Shown here: positions 24,927-37,611 of the stretch, in pieces
How positions within the stretch are numbered: position 1 is the stretch's first letter
Layout of the letters: every line of letters starts with the position of its first letter
NCBI GenBank assembly: GCA_000320545.1
Contig: ADNK01001329.1
Location: 1 to 64,000, forward strand
DNA from: Bigelowiella natans CCMP2755
Taxonomy: Eukaryota; Cercozoa; Chlorarachniophyceae
Direction of reading: 5' to 3'
DNA: 64,000 bases
The notes under the pieces: model-generated
What the model saw: the letters and a program-made list of their open reading frames with translations, nothing else
Database searches by the model: none
Told to the model about the DNA's origin: nothing
Translations under genes and position numbers: made by a program

Positions 24927-25464
24927 TCATTTGCCTTCAAGTTCTGCAATACGAGCTTCAAGTTCAGCTACCTTCGCGCTAAGGGTCTGGCCAGATAGTA
25001 TTATATCCTAAGATATTCATGAGATGTTCATAATGTAGTCAGTGACTTGCCGAAAGATTCTGGCAAAACATTTCTTACGTTGTGAAGAGATTGGATATTT
25101 GACTCGACTCCTTCAGCTGCCTCGAAAATATCACGTCTCAGTGTGACATATCCAAAAGTGGCCGTCAACGCCACTCCCGCCATAAAAGCCCCGAGGCGCT
25201 GGGAGAATGTGGAACCCTTTGGAGCCACACTCTGCTTGTATGCGAGATTACAATCAGTGAATTGGGAACGTGAAATATTACAACTGACGAACCTGTGATG
25301 CAGCAGCCTGGTTTATGGGAGCAATCTCTTTCGAAAAACTCTTTTTAATTTACAAAATTAAATCACTTCAATGTCTTGAGCCCCGCGACCAATTCTCATG
25401 ATATTACCCTGATTGTCCTGCGAGAGATGATCTTCGGGGCACAACGTGAAAGGGAGGACCACAT
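24927..25464 (-). CDS. Small mitochondrial single-TM coiled-coil protein, 105 aa
   Basis: Four exons in descending order (25408-25464, 25293-25340, 25079-25231, 24927-24986) join in phase to 105 aa. Residues 1-19 (MWSSLSRCAPKIISRRTIR) form an Arg-rich, acid-free amphipathic stretch typical of a mitochondrial presequence. Residues about 48-65 (LGAFMAGVALTATFGYVT) are one membrane segment, followed by LRRDIF and a coiled coil with heptad pattern ending KVAELEARIAELEGK. I do not recognise a named family. Topology and size suggest a small accessory subunit of an inner-membrane complex (inference). The start is the only ATG that gives a presequence. It shares a 277-bp head-to-head spacer with the exosome gene. 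Confidence 0.72.
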
Positions 25465-25740
25465 TTTTTTAAATATGTTGTTCTAGGAAGGCTCCACGCT
25501 GTGAGAGGGTGACTGTTGGGTTGGATCTACGCACGCACGAGGAAGCTATAGCAGACGTCCCTGCAAGCCAGCACTTTGGAAATTAGAAGATTTACTATCA
25601 CTCGCTGTTTTCCTGTAATTATGTTGTCGTAGAGGTTTAATTACAGGTAAATCGGAATCATCCCCAGTTTACTGACTGAATCCCCGTCACTGCCAGTTGG
25701 TTGACGGGGATTTGCGATAACTCATTCATCAACAAGCGCG
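25465..25740. promoter_or_regulatory. 277-bp bidirectional spacer, mitochondrial protein (-) / RRP46 (+)
   Basis: Only about 276 bases separate two divergent start codons, so the promoters and both 5' UTRs must share this stretch. It contains no microsatellite and no TGCA/GCTAGC-rich island. No core element can be named with confidence. Confidence 0.55.
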
Positions 25741-26796
25741 ATGATGGATGCAGAGATGGGGGCGGAGAGGAAGTCCGAAGCCTCGATTCGGAAGGGCCGT
25801 TCAAAGATGGAGATACGATCTATGGAGTGCCAGCGCGGGGTTCTTCATCAAAACGATGGCTCTGTTCGCTACTCTCAAGGTTGCTACAGATTCTCTTCGC
25901 GCGTCTGTGAAGATCCTCCTCCCTGATGATGTGATGCCTCCCCCCTTACAACATAGGTAACAGCTGTGTCATCGTCGCAGTCCAGGGTCCAATGAGGGTT
26001 CCCAGGAGAGAGGAAAAGATCGACGAGGCTACTGTTGAAATTCTCTTTAAGCCCATATCAGGGGCACAGAGTAAGTAGTCCATCAACCACACATACAAAA
26101 GACAAAAGCTCAGGGGGGTGGTGCTGCCTCGGATTTCTTGCCATGCTTTTTAATGACTCGATCTCTTATCCAGACGCAGAGCATCGTAACTATGAAGCAA
26201 TGTTGGAAGGATGTTTTTCGACGATGATCCTCAGCCATTGCCATCCCTGCACGAAGATTGGAATAGTCGTTCAAGTGGTTGAGGATGATGGCTCGGTAGA
26301 AAGAAGACCTCAATGCATAATACCAGATACTGTCCTAAACCTTCCAATTGTGTTTACATAGATCTTGGCCGTTGCCATCAATGGAGTGTGTTGCGCCTTG
26401 GTCGATGCCGGGATCCAATGCTCATCGCTTATAAATGCGATTTGTGTTGCCATTGACAAGGAGGATGATGACAGCATGCTGCTCGATCCAACTGCCAAAG
26501 AATTGCAGTCGGTCAAGTCCACAATAACCCTTGCATTTAGTAGCAAATCACCGGGTATCATCTTGTCCCAGACAACTGGCCTCCTTTCTGACAAAAGCTA
26601 CAACGACGCTATAAACGCGTCGAGAACTGTATGTCTCACCTTTCTCCTTCAACGAAGTTTGTACACCATAGCTAAACCTTGATGAATTGATTAGGTTGTT
26701 CATAAGAAAGTGCAAAATTTTGTGAGGCGCTTCTTCGACGGCGTGTTTTTGCGTTCTTCTGCTCCAAAGAAGACAAAAGGAACCAAAAACGGGTGA
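25741..26796 (+). CDS. RRP46: Exosome core subunit RRP46/EXOSC5 (RNase PH fold)
   Basis: Five exons (25741-25879, 25957-26070, 26174-26295, 26362-26628, 26695-26796) join in phase to 247 aa, the usual size. The N-terminal MECQRGVLHQNDGSVRYSQG followed by GNSCVIVAVQGPM matches the RNase PH-like opening (C-x-n-L-x-DGS-x-x-x-QG-x-T-x-V-x-x-x-v-GP). QVVEDDGS, AINGVCCALVDAGI (about residues 130-143) and LLDPTAKE (about 165-172) are the conserved DGS-x(n)-A-x-NA-x-x-AL-x-DAGIP and DPT-x-x-E blocks. RRP46 is a non-catalytic member of the six-subunit ring of the RNA exosome. The protein ends in a basic tail (APKKTKGTKNG). EXOSC5 rather than MTR3 or RRP41/42 is chosen from the overall block pattern; a related ring subunit is the alternative. 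Confidence 0.85.
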
Positions 26797-28032
26797 GCGT
26801 TTTGGACAACATAATGATCAAATGAATGACTTCAGGACGTGAAATAATTGCGTTGCTGTAGTTAAGTGCATATTTATTATTAGTTGCAAATTGCAAAAAT
26901 GAAACTTTGCAGATATGATTAAAGTGATGGTGCATTCATGAAAGGAACCATCAAAGAAGTTGAGTGATGAGTGATTCTTAAACCATGAAGGTCATTTGCG
27001 TAGTATGAGCCGTCGCTACATTGTGTATGAGAAAAAAACGAACCATTTTCATTGCATACTAAGGCGTGTTAGTTATACGCACGTGGCCAAATGCATTCTT
27101 CATTGTTGATATACCCACTGCATTGTGCTTATTAGCAGCGCGTCTTAGCTAGCTAGGCCGTACGATACATTGTGTGTGGAGACAGATGTAATGCATTATT
27201 CAAGCCTTTAATTCAATTGTCATCCTTTTAATGTGGCTGTGCATGCAACATGGCAATCTGCAATGCTGTGGCTGCAGCGCTCATGTTGTATCTATATTTG
27301 TTTCCACTTTCGATCTAGCTTTTATGCACATGCATAGCATGTCTTTCACGCATGTATACGTAAAAGTTTTCATGTCGCCTGGCACGTCTAATATATGGGG
27401 CATAGGTGCGCGCACGATGCACTATGCGATGAGAGTATACGAGACGGATGCAATGAATTTAATTAAATCACTTATTCAATGGTCATCCTAATGTGCACAA
27501 TGCACTATAGAATATAGCATGTGATACCACAGCATGCAGGTGTATAATGAATAAGCCATCAACAAGCGCAGCTACTCCTCGTTATAGTGTCCATAATAGT
27601 GATGATATCTAAGAGTGCAATACTGCGAGCAAGCATGTTACGTACATCGCATCGCGAATAGCATAACTTGCTATACGTGCCAATAAAACGTTAGTCTACG
27701 TTGCTCGGGACGAGAGCTCTCGGTGTTACATCCATATGAGCTCTAGAGCTACCCAGAATGCAGGTATCGACTTCATTGGGCATGATCGCAAACAGAAAAG
27801 TAATATTTCTTTCTTTTGGAACCAAGTATCCACTGATCCGAGCAAGGAAAAGTCGTGATAAACTCTCGCTCAAGCAAGCTAGTGTCACGATGATACTGCT
27901 TTTCAAAATGACGGACATCACCAACCTAATCACTGAATTAGGTGGAGACTAACAACGTGCAACTCGACTAATGCCATCAATGGCGACCGCTTGTATCACT
28001 ACATGAATAATACTTAGCATGTTAAACACATG
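26797..28032. other. Convergent intergenic region with TGCA/GCTAGC-rich island (about 26950-27700)
   Basis: Between RRP46 (+) and the amino-acid transporter (-). About 26950-27700 is dense in catgca, gcatag, cgcat and ctagct words. A minus-strand open frame at 27691-27933 has a hydrophobic stretch but no continuation I can splice. No gene is called. Confidence 0.55.
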
Positions 28033-28835
28033 CTAGCAAATCTGCGATTCTGGATTGAGCACACAATAAACAACGACGAAAGAGCTGTATATCGACGAGA
28101 TCAATGCTCCGACTGCCAATATCCAGTTTAAACCGTACTAAACAATATCAAAAGCACCAGCAATAGCAGCAGCAGCAGCAACAAACCCAAATGTTGGCAC
28201 CAAATGCTATATTCTCATGCAGATGATGCAAATTACCTCTAGTTTCCCAACTCTTACATGTGCTATGTAACAGAGTGGTGGCAGCACGAATGACACAATA
28301 CCTAACATTTTATGACTGTTTCAAAACACATTGGCATGTGCGAGTGAGACTGAGGGATTTGGGAACCGTTGCTGAAAGCCCCGACAAACGATGTCACAAT
28401 CTCAAATGAAGGAATCATGATCGCGAAGAAAACCTGCAACGCAATAAAATCCCTGAATCAAGCTGCTGTCCAATGAATTAACACTGCTATTTACCGTGAA
28501 CATGACGAGGAAGACCCTGACGAGGAAGCTCCACACCACATGATTCCTTACTGTACCATGCATGTTGATATTCAGGTAACGTAAAGAGCTCAAATGACAG
28601 GTGACCTGCATGTACAAAATCACGTACTCTAGATCACCACCACCACCACCACCACCACCTTTTAGAAGATCCTCAAAGGTAACCGACGCTGGTAGCAAGG
28701 TGATGGGATACTGCACCTGTTTGTTGATCATGAGTAAGGGTAATAAATGATAATAAATAGCCATGCCCAAAAATAGGAAAACAATTGAATCGAATATCAC
28801 GCTCTACCTACCACTATATTGCATGTTTGCAGTTG

Positions 28836-28877
<42 letters not shown>

Positions 28878-28996
28878 GCGTGTATATGTCTATCTCTCAA
28901 ATTTTAGTAGAAACGACTGTTCGTATTGTAATCTCTTCTTTTGTTTAAAGTATTCCTTACAAGAAGGCAAACGCAGATGCAGATCTGACAAATATA

Positions 28997-29036
<40 letters not shown>

Positions 29037-29123
29037 ACTCGATCATGATTAGGCAGACACAATACATTGCAAAATGGAAAATTCCAAACGAATTTGAAAG
29101 AAGAATAGACGGGTTATCTTAAC

Positions 29124-29162
<39 letters not shown>

Positions 29163-30002
29163 TTATAAACCAAAAGGCAAGAAGAAACTACCACCTTTAC
29201 AAATATTACAAAAGAAGAAGCTCCAAGATTCTCGAAAATGATCTCATTAGTATCATCTCCAAAGAACATATAGCAGAGAGCACCTGAAAAATAGACACAA
29301 TGGCTCATGATGGCGCATGATTTACATCATCGTTCCCACTATGATATACACGTTTTTAATTACTCCACAGCATCTATCATTATCATTCATCCTTCTGCCA
29401 ATATTAGCACATATTTGATACTATTCAGAACAAGAAAATGACCCATCACAACGCTACCGCTACACTACTACTACTGCTACTGCTACTGCTATAACTAGTC
29501 CATCTCGGTTGCTACTATCATACTAAGCATCAGCCTTGTTATCATTACCAAAAGAAAGGTACAAGGTTGAGATAAACAGGAAGGCCCAGTTCAATATTGA
29601 CAAGAACTCCTCACGATTGTTCATATCTACAAACGACAACGGAAGTTGCAGCAAACGGATCAGCTGATCAGATGATCAGATGTTGTTGTTGTTGTTGTTG
29701 TCGTTGATGATGATGATGATGATGATGATGATAGGGTAACGAGACAGTACTCTATCGTAACAAATCTGGTAAAAGATAATCTCGACATATTGACTAAAAG
29801 GAAATTGAAACAGATGAAGCGCCAGCAGATACTACATCCTTCCCCCCCCCCCTTGCACCACTCTCTTCCATGATATCTATCAATTTGATTAAGGTTCCTC
29901 CATCAAAAGCCATAGTAAGGCATGCATGTAATACACGAGGACGGTCATGTGAGAGAGGGAGGACATTATATAGCATGATTTAATGAGGATTCAAATGAGT
30001 GT

Positions 30003-30039
<37 letters not shown>

Positions 30040-30528
30040 CGCGCGCGCGCGAGCGCGTAATACCTTGTTCTATGGACACCACCTCACAGTGCGCCGTAAA
30101 AGTATAAACCTGGTTCATATTACAACAATTCAAAAAAAAAGAAAGAAGAGGAAGAAGATGATGCTTTCAGATTAAAAAAATGTATAAATAACTTGCACAG
30201 GAGACTACTACCCCTATAGTAACAAGTGGTGACGGAGTATTCACTCGTTTCGAGTATCTACTCAAAGAGCACACGATGAGCATAGATAGTAAAGAAAATG
30301 ATATCACATACTCACTATCATGATCACCATCATGCATGCATGCATACCCCAATGCCAAAGAAGATTGGTAATCCCAAATAGCGAAATTGAGTATACGTCT
30401 CGAGACTTCTTGGTGGAGACTCACTAAAGCCGTACCTATTTGGGGGACAGCAGCAGCAGCAGCAGCACGTTAGGGATTTGGAACCGACGAGGTCGCTTAA
30501 TTTACCCCTTCCCCGCTGCCTCTGTCTG

Positions 30529-30578
<50 letters not shown>

Positions 30579-31126
30579 TCTCCCTCTCCCTCTCTATGTA
30601 TGTGAGTGTCTATACCAGAAGACGGTTGAAACAGCAAGTACAAGGGCAGCATTACCTAGATAGAGAGACCACAATCATACGACATGCACTCTCAAATAAT
30701 GGATGTAGCTTGTGATGATCAAATGGTGAGGACTCGGTTGCTACCAATCTCAGGGGCTATTGCCACCTACACTGTAATCTACATTGCATTCATACTACAT
30801 GTAGGCGATGATAATAATAAGTCTCATGATTGATTTCCTCACTAACTGATAACCAAGGTGAGATGTCGGCGCAAATAAAGACGCATCCCTGTTGATGTGG
30901 GTTATATTACGATATTCATCGTGTGAGCAATCGTCTGCAACGAGTAAGCGGGTCATTAGAGTACATGGCGTGTGTACAGTACTTGTGCGCGTGTGCATGC
31001 GTGCTGCCGTACTTTATAAGAGCAAGGATGATAAGAATCGGCACCAGTCCCAGTGTTATAATGCTTCCTGATGCTCCTAGTAAATGATATAAAGTTCATC
31101 TATTATCTCTAATGATGAGATCCAAC

Positions 31127-31161
<35 letters not shown>

Positions 31162-32646
31162 TAGTAGCCGCAGCAGGGGCTTACGAAGCCGAATAGCAGC
31201 AGTGATAACGGTAGCTATACTCTTTGTTCTATAAACAGGGGAGGGAATATAACCTGTGACGTCTGCCATGTTTTCTCCAATGAACACCAGAAAAGAGACA
31301 CAAGCTCCAAGCTGAATAAGTAACAAACCATTTGTTGCACGCACGCACGTAGTGGGACATAACGCATTTTGGTGTTAGGGTTCTTTTTCAGTGCTACGAT
31401 CAACAATTTAGTGCCCTGCTGCACTTCATCATGCAGACACATATCAGTGAAAATAATTATATTTGTATTCAATGATATGACGCACGATAAGGATGATAAC
31501 TACTACCTGCGTACTGATGGCAGCAAAAGCCGAAATACCCTCTCCAGCAGCACCAAACTAATAGCAGAGTAACCAATCAGCAAATATGCAGAATTCATTG
31601 ATACTTGTTTTGTGACGATATACTCACAGTGAGGCTGCTAAGCTCCTGATACTCAATTGCGCCGTCGGGGGGCCCCCTGAATGAAGAGAAAGTGGTAGAT
31701 AGACACATTCAAATTCAAAATAGAAAGTAAACTGTCGGCATGCATCAAGTAGAAGCGATCGATCATCAACAAACATTACCACCCCCCTTGTTGAATTCAT
31801 ATGTTCATGCGGATGAGGGGGTCGGTGAAAAGGAGACACGTTGATTTGATTTTTAGGTATGTCTTACTTCCCCTTCTTGCGTAGCTCCCGAATCGTCATG
31901 ATAATGATGCGATGTGAGTCTAGAGGGAGGGCGAAATGGAAATTTCCGATGGTTATATTGTAATGATTTGTGGACAAAGAAGCTCGGTCTACTCACATAA
32001 GCTCACGAATGCAAAGATGACGATCAAAATGGTTCCCAACGCGAGGCCCTATGTAAATAACCGCAAGTGAAGCCAAAAAGAGTTCCACGGTAAGCGAATA
32101 GTTTTTTTATGAAGTAGCGGCCCCCCAGGAGGACACCAACCAATTCAAGTGTAAATATTCGTCGTGTTGTCTTTCCGAATTTTGGTACAACGGCATGATG
32201 TTAGTAGTAACAGTAGCAGCAGCAACGACAGCGAACCAGAGCAAAAATAGCACTGGATTTAGTAGAGTAGTATAATGGGGTGGTAGCAAGTAGTATCAAT
32301 ACCGTCTCTTTGAATGCAACGGGCAGGGCCAGTATCCCAGACCCAACGACGCTCTATAAAGCGGTAGTAGCACAGCTCAACCTCAGTGTTGTTGATGCAG
32401 CAGCAGCAGCAACCACCATAAACACGTGCTGCTAATATGCTATCACTGTCATGCAGGAAATGCCCCATTTCGAAAATATTGGTGCCAGATGGCTGACGCT
32501 ATCAAGATGTCACAGATGCGATGTACCTTGACCACTGTGGAGAAACCTCCCCACCAGGAGGCGCCTTTCCTGGAAAATCTTACCATGGGTTCTTCACCCG
32601 CCGATAGAGCTCCATATTCCATTTCTTGTACGTCTCCCGATGGCAT
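28033..32646 (-). CDS. AAAP/SLC36-38-type amino-acid transporter (AVT-like), 21 exons
   Basis: Twenty-one short exons join in phase to about 420 aa with 10-11 membrane segments. The start is MPSGDVQEMEYGALSAGEEP at 32646. Landmarks: STVVKSVVGSGILALPVAF (TM1, the family signature), YQELSSLTFGAAGE, LGACVSFLVFIGENMADV, LVPILIILALIK, YLGLPIFFGIGVYTFTAH, a conserved helix with E-x-S-x-MNNREEF, STLYLSFGALCYMFFGD, VQYPITLLPAS, AIMIPSFEIVTSFVGAFSNG and IVSFVLPPLCYIAH near the end. These are the ordered motifs of amino acid/auxin permeases, proton-coupled exporters or importers of vacuole, lysosome or plasma membrane. The exon around 30730-30755 is only 22 nt. Introns are packed with (CT)n at 30531-30577, (GT)n at 30007-30035, (AT)n at 29124-29157, (AC)n at 28999-29031 and (CT)n at 28841-28873. 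The stop is TAG at 28033-28035. Substrate cannot be inferred. Confidence 0.85.
30531..30595. repeat. (CT)n microsatellite in a transporter intron
   Basis: The tract lies between the NAALVLAVSTVF exon and the ESPPRSLETY exon of the minus-strand transporter gene. A (CTG)n tract at about 30447-30465 is in the same intron. Confidence 0.9.
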
Positions 32647-32940
32647 TCTCCTGAAGAAATAATCGCGAGTGGGGGTAGGGGGGGAGTGCTGCTTCTCTTG
32701 TTCCGGTCTGTTTAAAGGTCAGGCCGATGGTTTGTTCCGTTTTATCTCGATTCCTGTGAATATGCTTGTCGCACATAAAAAAACAAATGCGAAAATATGA
32801 CCATCGGAATCCAGCCTCCATTCTTCTCGGAAGCCAGGAGGAGCGTCCCTCTCCCGCTAACTATCAGGATTCTTCTCCCCGGAGGAACTTCCTAGGATAG
32901 AGCAGAGCCAGCAGGAAAACGAGTGCGGAGCTGTTTTGTA
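32647..32940. promoter_or_regulatory. 294-bp bidirectional spacer, transporter (-) / ATG12 (+)
   Basis: Two divergent start codons (32646 on minus, 32941 on plus) are separated by less than 300 bases. Unlike the transporter introns it holds almost no microsatellite; a short GGGGGTAGGGGGGGAG run at about 32670-32685 is the only low-complexity element. It would have to contain both promoters. Confidence 0.5.
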
Positions 32941-33679
32941 ATGGCCGACGCTGCGCATGTAATATATTAGAGCTTAAATAGTGAATCGTCAATAACGTTA
33001 TGGTTGACCAGTGCTGGGGGGTGTGGTTCGCATTTTGAGAAGTAAAAAGTTTATTCTTCCACTGGAAAAGACTCGAGAATGAAATCTGAGCATCGTGGCC
33101 TTCCATGTAGGCTGACAATAAAGAAAGCGCGAGTGCCTCCATCGCAAGGCTCAGCGAGGACAAGAAGGGTGAGTTCGTTTTTCACTTGAAACAACCTGAC
33201 CCAAGATAGGAGACGCCTGATTACATTCACAAAATATAATACCCACGTTTTCCTTCATTGATGTTTTATATATCCTTTTGTGAATAAAGTCACGGTAAAG
33301 CTAAGAGCGGTTGGAGGTGACACTCCAATATTAAAAAGGAAGAAGTTCAAAGTGAAGGGATCGCACCAGTTTTCTCACATCGTTGTCTTTCTCCGAAAAT
33401 CACTGAAAATTAAGCAAACGGATTCTCTGGTACATAAAAGATAAAGAAATTTGGCTTTGGGTGCACTTTATTTACACTGCAACTAAATTTAGTTCCTCTA
33501 CTGTGGGCAAGCATTCTCGCCTTCTCCTGAAGAAATCATTGGCGATTTGTTCAACGTATGTAAGAAGTTTCATTTCCATATATAGAAAGCTAATGCATAT
33601 TATGTTTATCTATACTCAGTGTTTTCAACTTAATAATGAGCTGGAAGTAAGTTATTGCACAACAAATTGCTGGGGTTGA
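32941..33679 (+). CDS. ATG12: Ubiquitin-like autophagy protein ATG12
   Basis: Five exons (32941-32958, 33111-33168, 33290-33429, 33493-33555, 33620-33679) join in phase to 112 aa. VTVKLRAVGGDTPILKRKKF, FSHIVVFLRKSL, FLYCGQAFSPSPEEIIGDLF and the end CTTNCWG follow ATG12 throughout (G-x-x-PILK-x-x-K-F, vi-FLR, l-f-lY-n-x-aFsP-pde, Ys-t-x-aWG). ATG12 is activated by ATG7 and conjugated to ATG5 through its C-terminal glycine in autophagosome formation. The chain ends directly on that glycine, so no protease is needed, as is usual for ATG12. The first exon codes for only six residues (MADAAH). The N-terminal extension (ADNKESASASIARLSEDKK) is short and likely disordered. Confidence 0.9.
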
Positions 33680-34967
33680 CATCGATTCCTCTACTATTAA
33701 ATAAGAAGTATTGACCTCCCTCGCTTCGCAACAAATAATATGATATGAAAAAATGGTTCCAATCGATTATCAGTTAAAGTGCTTTAGACTTTTACTCGAA
33801 TCACCATTTTATTACAATAATAATGTACATAAATTATTGAGTTATTACTGTCAACTGCATCGAATACATTACTAATGAACAGAAGGTTTATATATAGCAT
33901 AATAATTTGCTTCTGGATAAGCGTGCGGAATGTGTGCACAGTAGTTAGCTGCGAATTGCATTATTTATTCTACTAGACAGCTATGTATCGCTATGCCATA
34001 GCATGCATTGCACGATGTATCGATGTCCTCCATGCTAGCATGCTAGCATGCTCATGCACACGACTCTAGCTATACATACGTACTATGTACACATAGGCAA
34101 TAATGCTACAACAAGCATTGCCTCTAATAAGTGCTTATGGCGGTCGCTCTGAACAGCGTGGCTTTAGCCGCAGCATGTACTTCCATGGATTTGACTATTA
34201 CATTGCATGCTCTACTATATAGCTACGCTAGTGCTTGCTTAACTTTGGAACGCAGCCAACTCTCATTTCAGCCAGCATGCGCAAGCAGGCAATCTAGCCA
34301 TGTAACAGTGTAGCTGTTCGTATAATTCGTATATGTGCGTCTGGAGACGTAGTCGTCTATCTCTAAATCTATGTGTGCATCTACAGGCATCATCCAGCAT
34401 CACCAAGTTGCTCGGTTATTATTCTGCGATTACACAACTACGACGTGCTCTGACATAACGATCACAACGAACTTGTTCTAGTGTCACATAGTCAGGCAGT
34501 CAGGCTTTGCCGTGCCTCTACGTGAGCAAAGCTGCGTGCAAGCGACTTCGTACACGACATCAAGGTGCATGCTCTGGTCACTCTATCGGAAAAGCGGTAG
34601 AATATGAAGTAAATCAACCATAGGATGCCGCACGCATTCACAAGGTGTTTCTTGCATTGCTTTTCATTTGCTCAAGCAGGATTTATACTAGCAGACATTG
34701 AAAGAACTCGAGGAATAGCAGCCAAGCGTAGTCGCTCATGCCACTCGAGCTATGCAAAGCTCGGTTCTTGGGGGTGGCCTTCGCTAAAAAATATATTGAT
34801 GCCACACCAAACCACAATCGAGCAGGAGTACTTGGTACAGATTCTTACAGAAACTCTTGAGATCCTGCGGAGTGTGATTGCGATTGCGAAGTAGAACCAC
34901 ATAGAGATGATGCGTTGTTCTTTTCTAATGTTGGTAGAATTCAATTTCTCAAAGGAGAGCCGCGGAA
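33680..34967. other. Convergent intergenic region with TGCA/GCTAGC-rich island (about 33900-34620)
   Basis: Between ATG12 (+) and katanin (-). After about 200 bases of AT-rich sequence the island begins, with runs such as gctagcatgctagcatgctcatgcac near 34030. A plus-strand open frame at 34625-34894 is without family resemblance; it may overlap the katanin 3' UTR on the other strand. No gene is called. Confidence 0.55.
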
Positions 34968-35579
34968 TCACGTCTGTATCAGTGCTTGGATGAGGTCCAA
35001 AACCTCTACAGCGTCCCTCTGGATACTAAAAACAGACATGAATCAAACTCAGGGTGATATTACGAATACTTCGTGGAATTGCACGGAGGCATCAATAATC
35101 TTACGGCTGCTTGCTGTATCCGGCGAGCGATGGCGAGAAATGGCTATGTCAACTATTTATTAATTAATTTGAACTTTCCCAACCTGGCATTCTTCGTAGA
35201 AAGAGCTTTTATATTTGGTTTTGCAGCAGCGAACCATCTTTACAAAAAAGTAAATGAATGAATCGCAACTTTGTGACCGGTATCAAAATTTCTTACTTCA
35301 AGCACTCCTTGCATCGCGTCCGCCGTTCCTCAAATTGGGGATTCACCAAACTCTGCATTTACACATCGGTTCAGATTATAGAAAATGCGCTTGGTGGTAG
35401 CTAATATGAAAAGGAATAGTAACTACCGATTTTCCTGTTGTCAATAATGTTGATTTAATCACTGGACTAAAACTCTTCAGAATGAAACGTAGATAGCTGA
35501 AGTCCCAAACAAAACAATAAGAATTAGGAAGGTACGATGCACGTGCATACATTTCAAGCATTTAAACATGCTCTCTCTC

Positions 35580-35627
<48 letters not shown>

Positions 35628-37558
35628 CAACCTGAGGGAGGTTTTGAGGTATCCTTCAAAAGGCATGGTAAGAAGGGACGTTAGAATAGGAAGCAATTCT
35701 CTGCTCATTTCTAGATTCAAGGCCGATTGCATCTGAAGAGATAATTCACAAATTACAGAATTTTTGGTGGACTCGATTGCTTTTATCTACCTGCTTTTCT
35801 GCATTCTTGAGAAAATCAGCCTGTACGCTTCTGTTATTCATGTCAATCTGATGTATATTTCGGACATCGCAATAAGTGCCGGTTTAAAGTAGATGCGTGT
35901 ATGCTCGTACCAATTTGTCAAGGGCGCCCTTCACGTCTCCCTTCACCCAATAACTTCGAACAAGTCGCAATTGATGAGTCCTACACACCAAAAACGCATT
36001 ATAACTGTTTTATTCAGCATAGCAAGAAAACACACTAGTAGTCAATTGTACGGCCAACCTTTCAATGAGTATGCCTTTGAACTTCACATGGTCTTTACTC
36101 AGGTCAGTTAACACCTTCATCACAACAATTTTTGCGGAGTATATTTTGGTGACTGTTACACAATATGCAGCACAAACGTCGTTCTACCTTATTTGTATCG
36201 AGCGTTTGCCGACAAGATAAGAAAGCACTCATATCCAGCCCTAAATAAAATAACTCTGAATGTTTGCTTCTTCTCTCGGGCTCTAGTTCTTTGGTACCGA
36301 TGGGCTTTTCAGATTTGTGCGGGATGACAACGGATTTCTTTTCTTTTACTTCCTGTGAGACTGCGGGGGTACTCTTTCGCCCGCATTAAAACAAATCGTT
36401 ATTATTAGAATTGCTACTCAACGAACCACAAGGCTCATGGTATATTACCTTTGTTGCGCTAACTGAGGTGCCTTTTATTGACATTTTCCTGCAAATTTAG
36501 CAGATTACCCCTCATCGAAACTAGATTATAGAGCGGTAACAAAGGGAGTAGGGGGAGGCGGGGAAATGATACTGCAACATATTTGTACCCTAAATCTTGC
36601 TCAATATGTCCGCTCGAAGATGAGCCTCCGTGTACTTTTGGTGATACATATCTTCCTCCCACTCTATGTGCAGCCCGAAACGGTTCCATCTAATGATATT
36701 TAAAGTACCACGCTGTAAGCAAACCTTTTGCAGTAGAACGTTTTCTTTTTTTTTTTACTTTGTACAATCTGACATCGGTAGTTTGAACCAAGTTCTCCTT
36801 GAACCCGACAGTGTATAGTACATCTGAAACAAATAGAAAATCCTCGTAAATATGAAAAAGATTAGAATATGAAAAAGATAAGGAACGTATTTGGTACCCG
36901 AGCTTGTAACGGTCATATCAGCGACATTCTGCCATTCAATTTCAACATGATCGTGCATTTTCATAGGATTCCATCCCCACGTCTTCAATCCCGAGGACGA
37001 GGCGGACAACAGTGTCTTCCCATCCTACGTGATAAAGTATACTCAGGAATGAAAGCAAAGTCAACGTTGAGCAAATATTTTACCTTGTGGAAAGCTATTG
37101 AGTGGATACGGGTTGGATTGACGGTTGTGCGTTCAAGAATGTCGAAGTTCTCCAGATCGAAAAAACTAATCAATTAACATTATCAGTGATATACCAAATA
37201 TCCAACTTCTCTGTAACTGGTCACCGAATGGTTTTTTTCTCCGTTGCACATGCCATAGTCTGCTCTGATGGGCAAAGAGCCATGGAAGTGACCCCTGATC
37301 CCATCTTCCATTGCGATAACACACTGCCCTTGGCGAGATCCCAGACCTTGACGTATCCCCCGGCGTCTCCTGAAATAATCCACTTTCCATCTGGACTATG
37401 TTTCAGAGCTGTCACGGGATCTTCATGCCCCTACACGATATGGACAACACACACTCTTATTTAAGCATATATGAGTTCAGAGACGTAAACCAACACACAA
37501 CCTTCAAAGTCATATAAGAGTTTCGCTTGCGTACGTCCCACACCTGCGATATGTGTCA

Positions 37559-37611
<53 letters not shown>

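Noticed and set aside
27691..27933. Hydrophobic minus-strand frame just downstream of the transporter
   Set aside because: The transporter ends with a good last TM exon and stop at 28033; I could not connect this segment to it or to another gene by phase-consistent splice sites.
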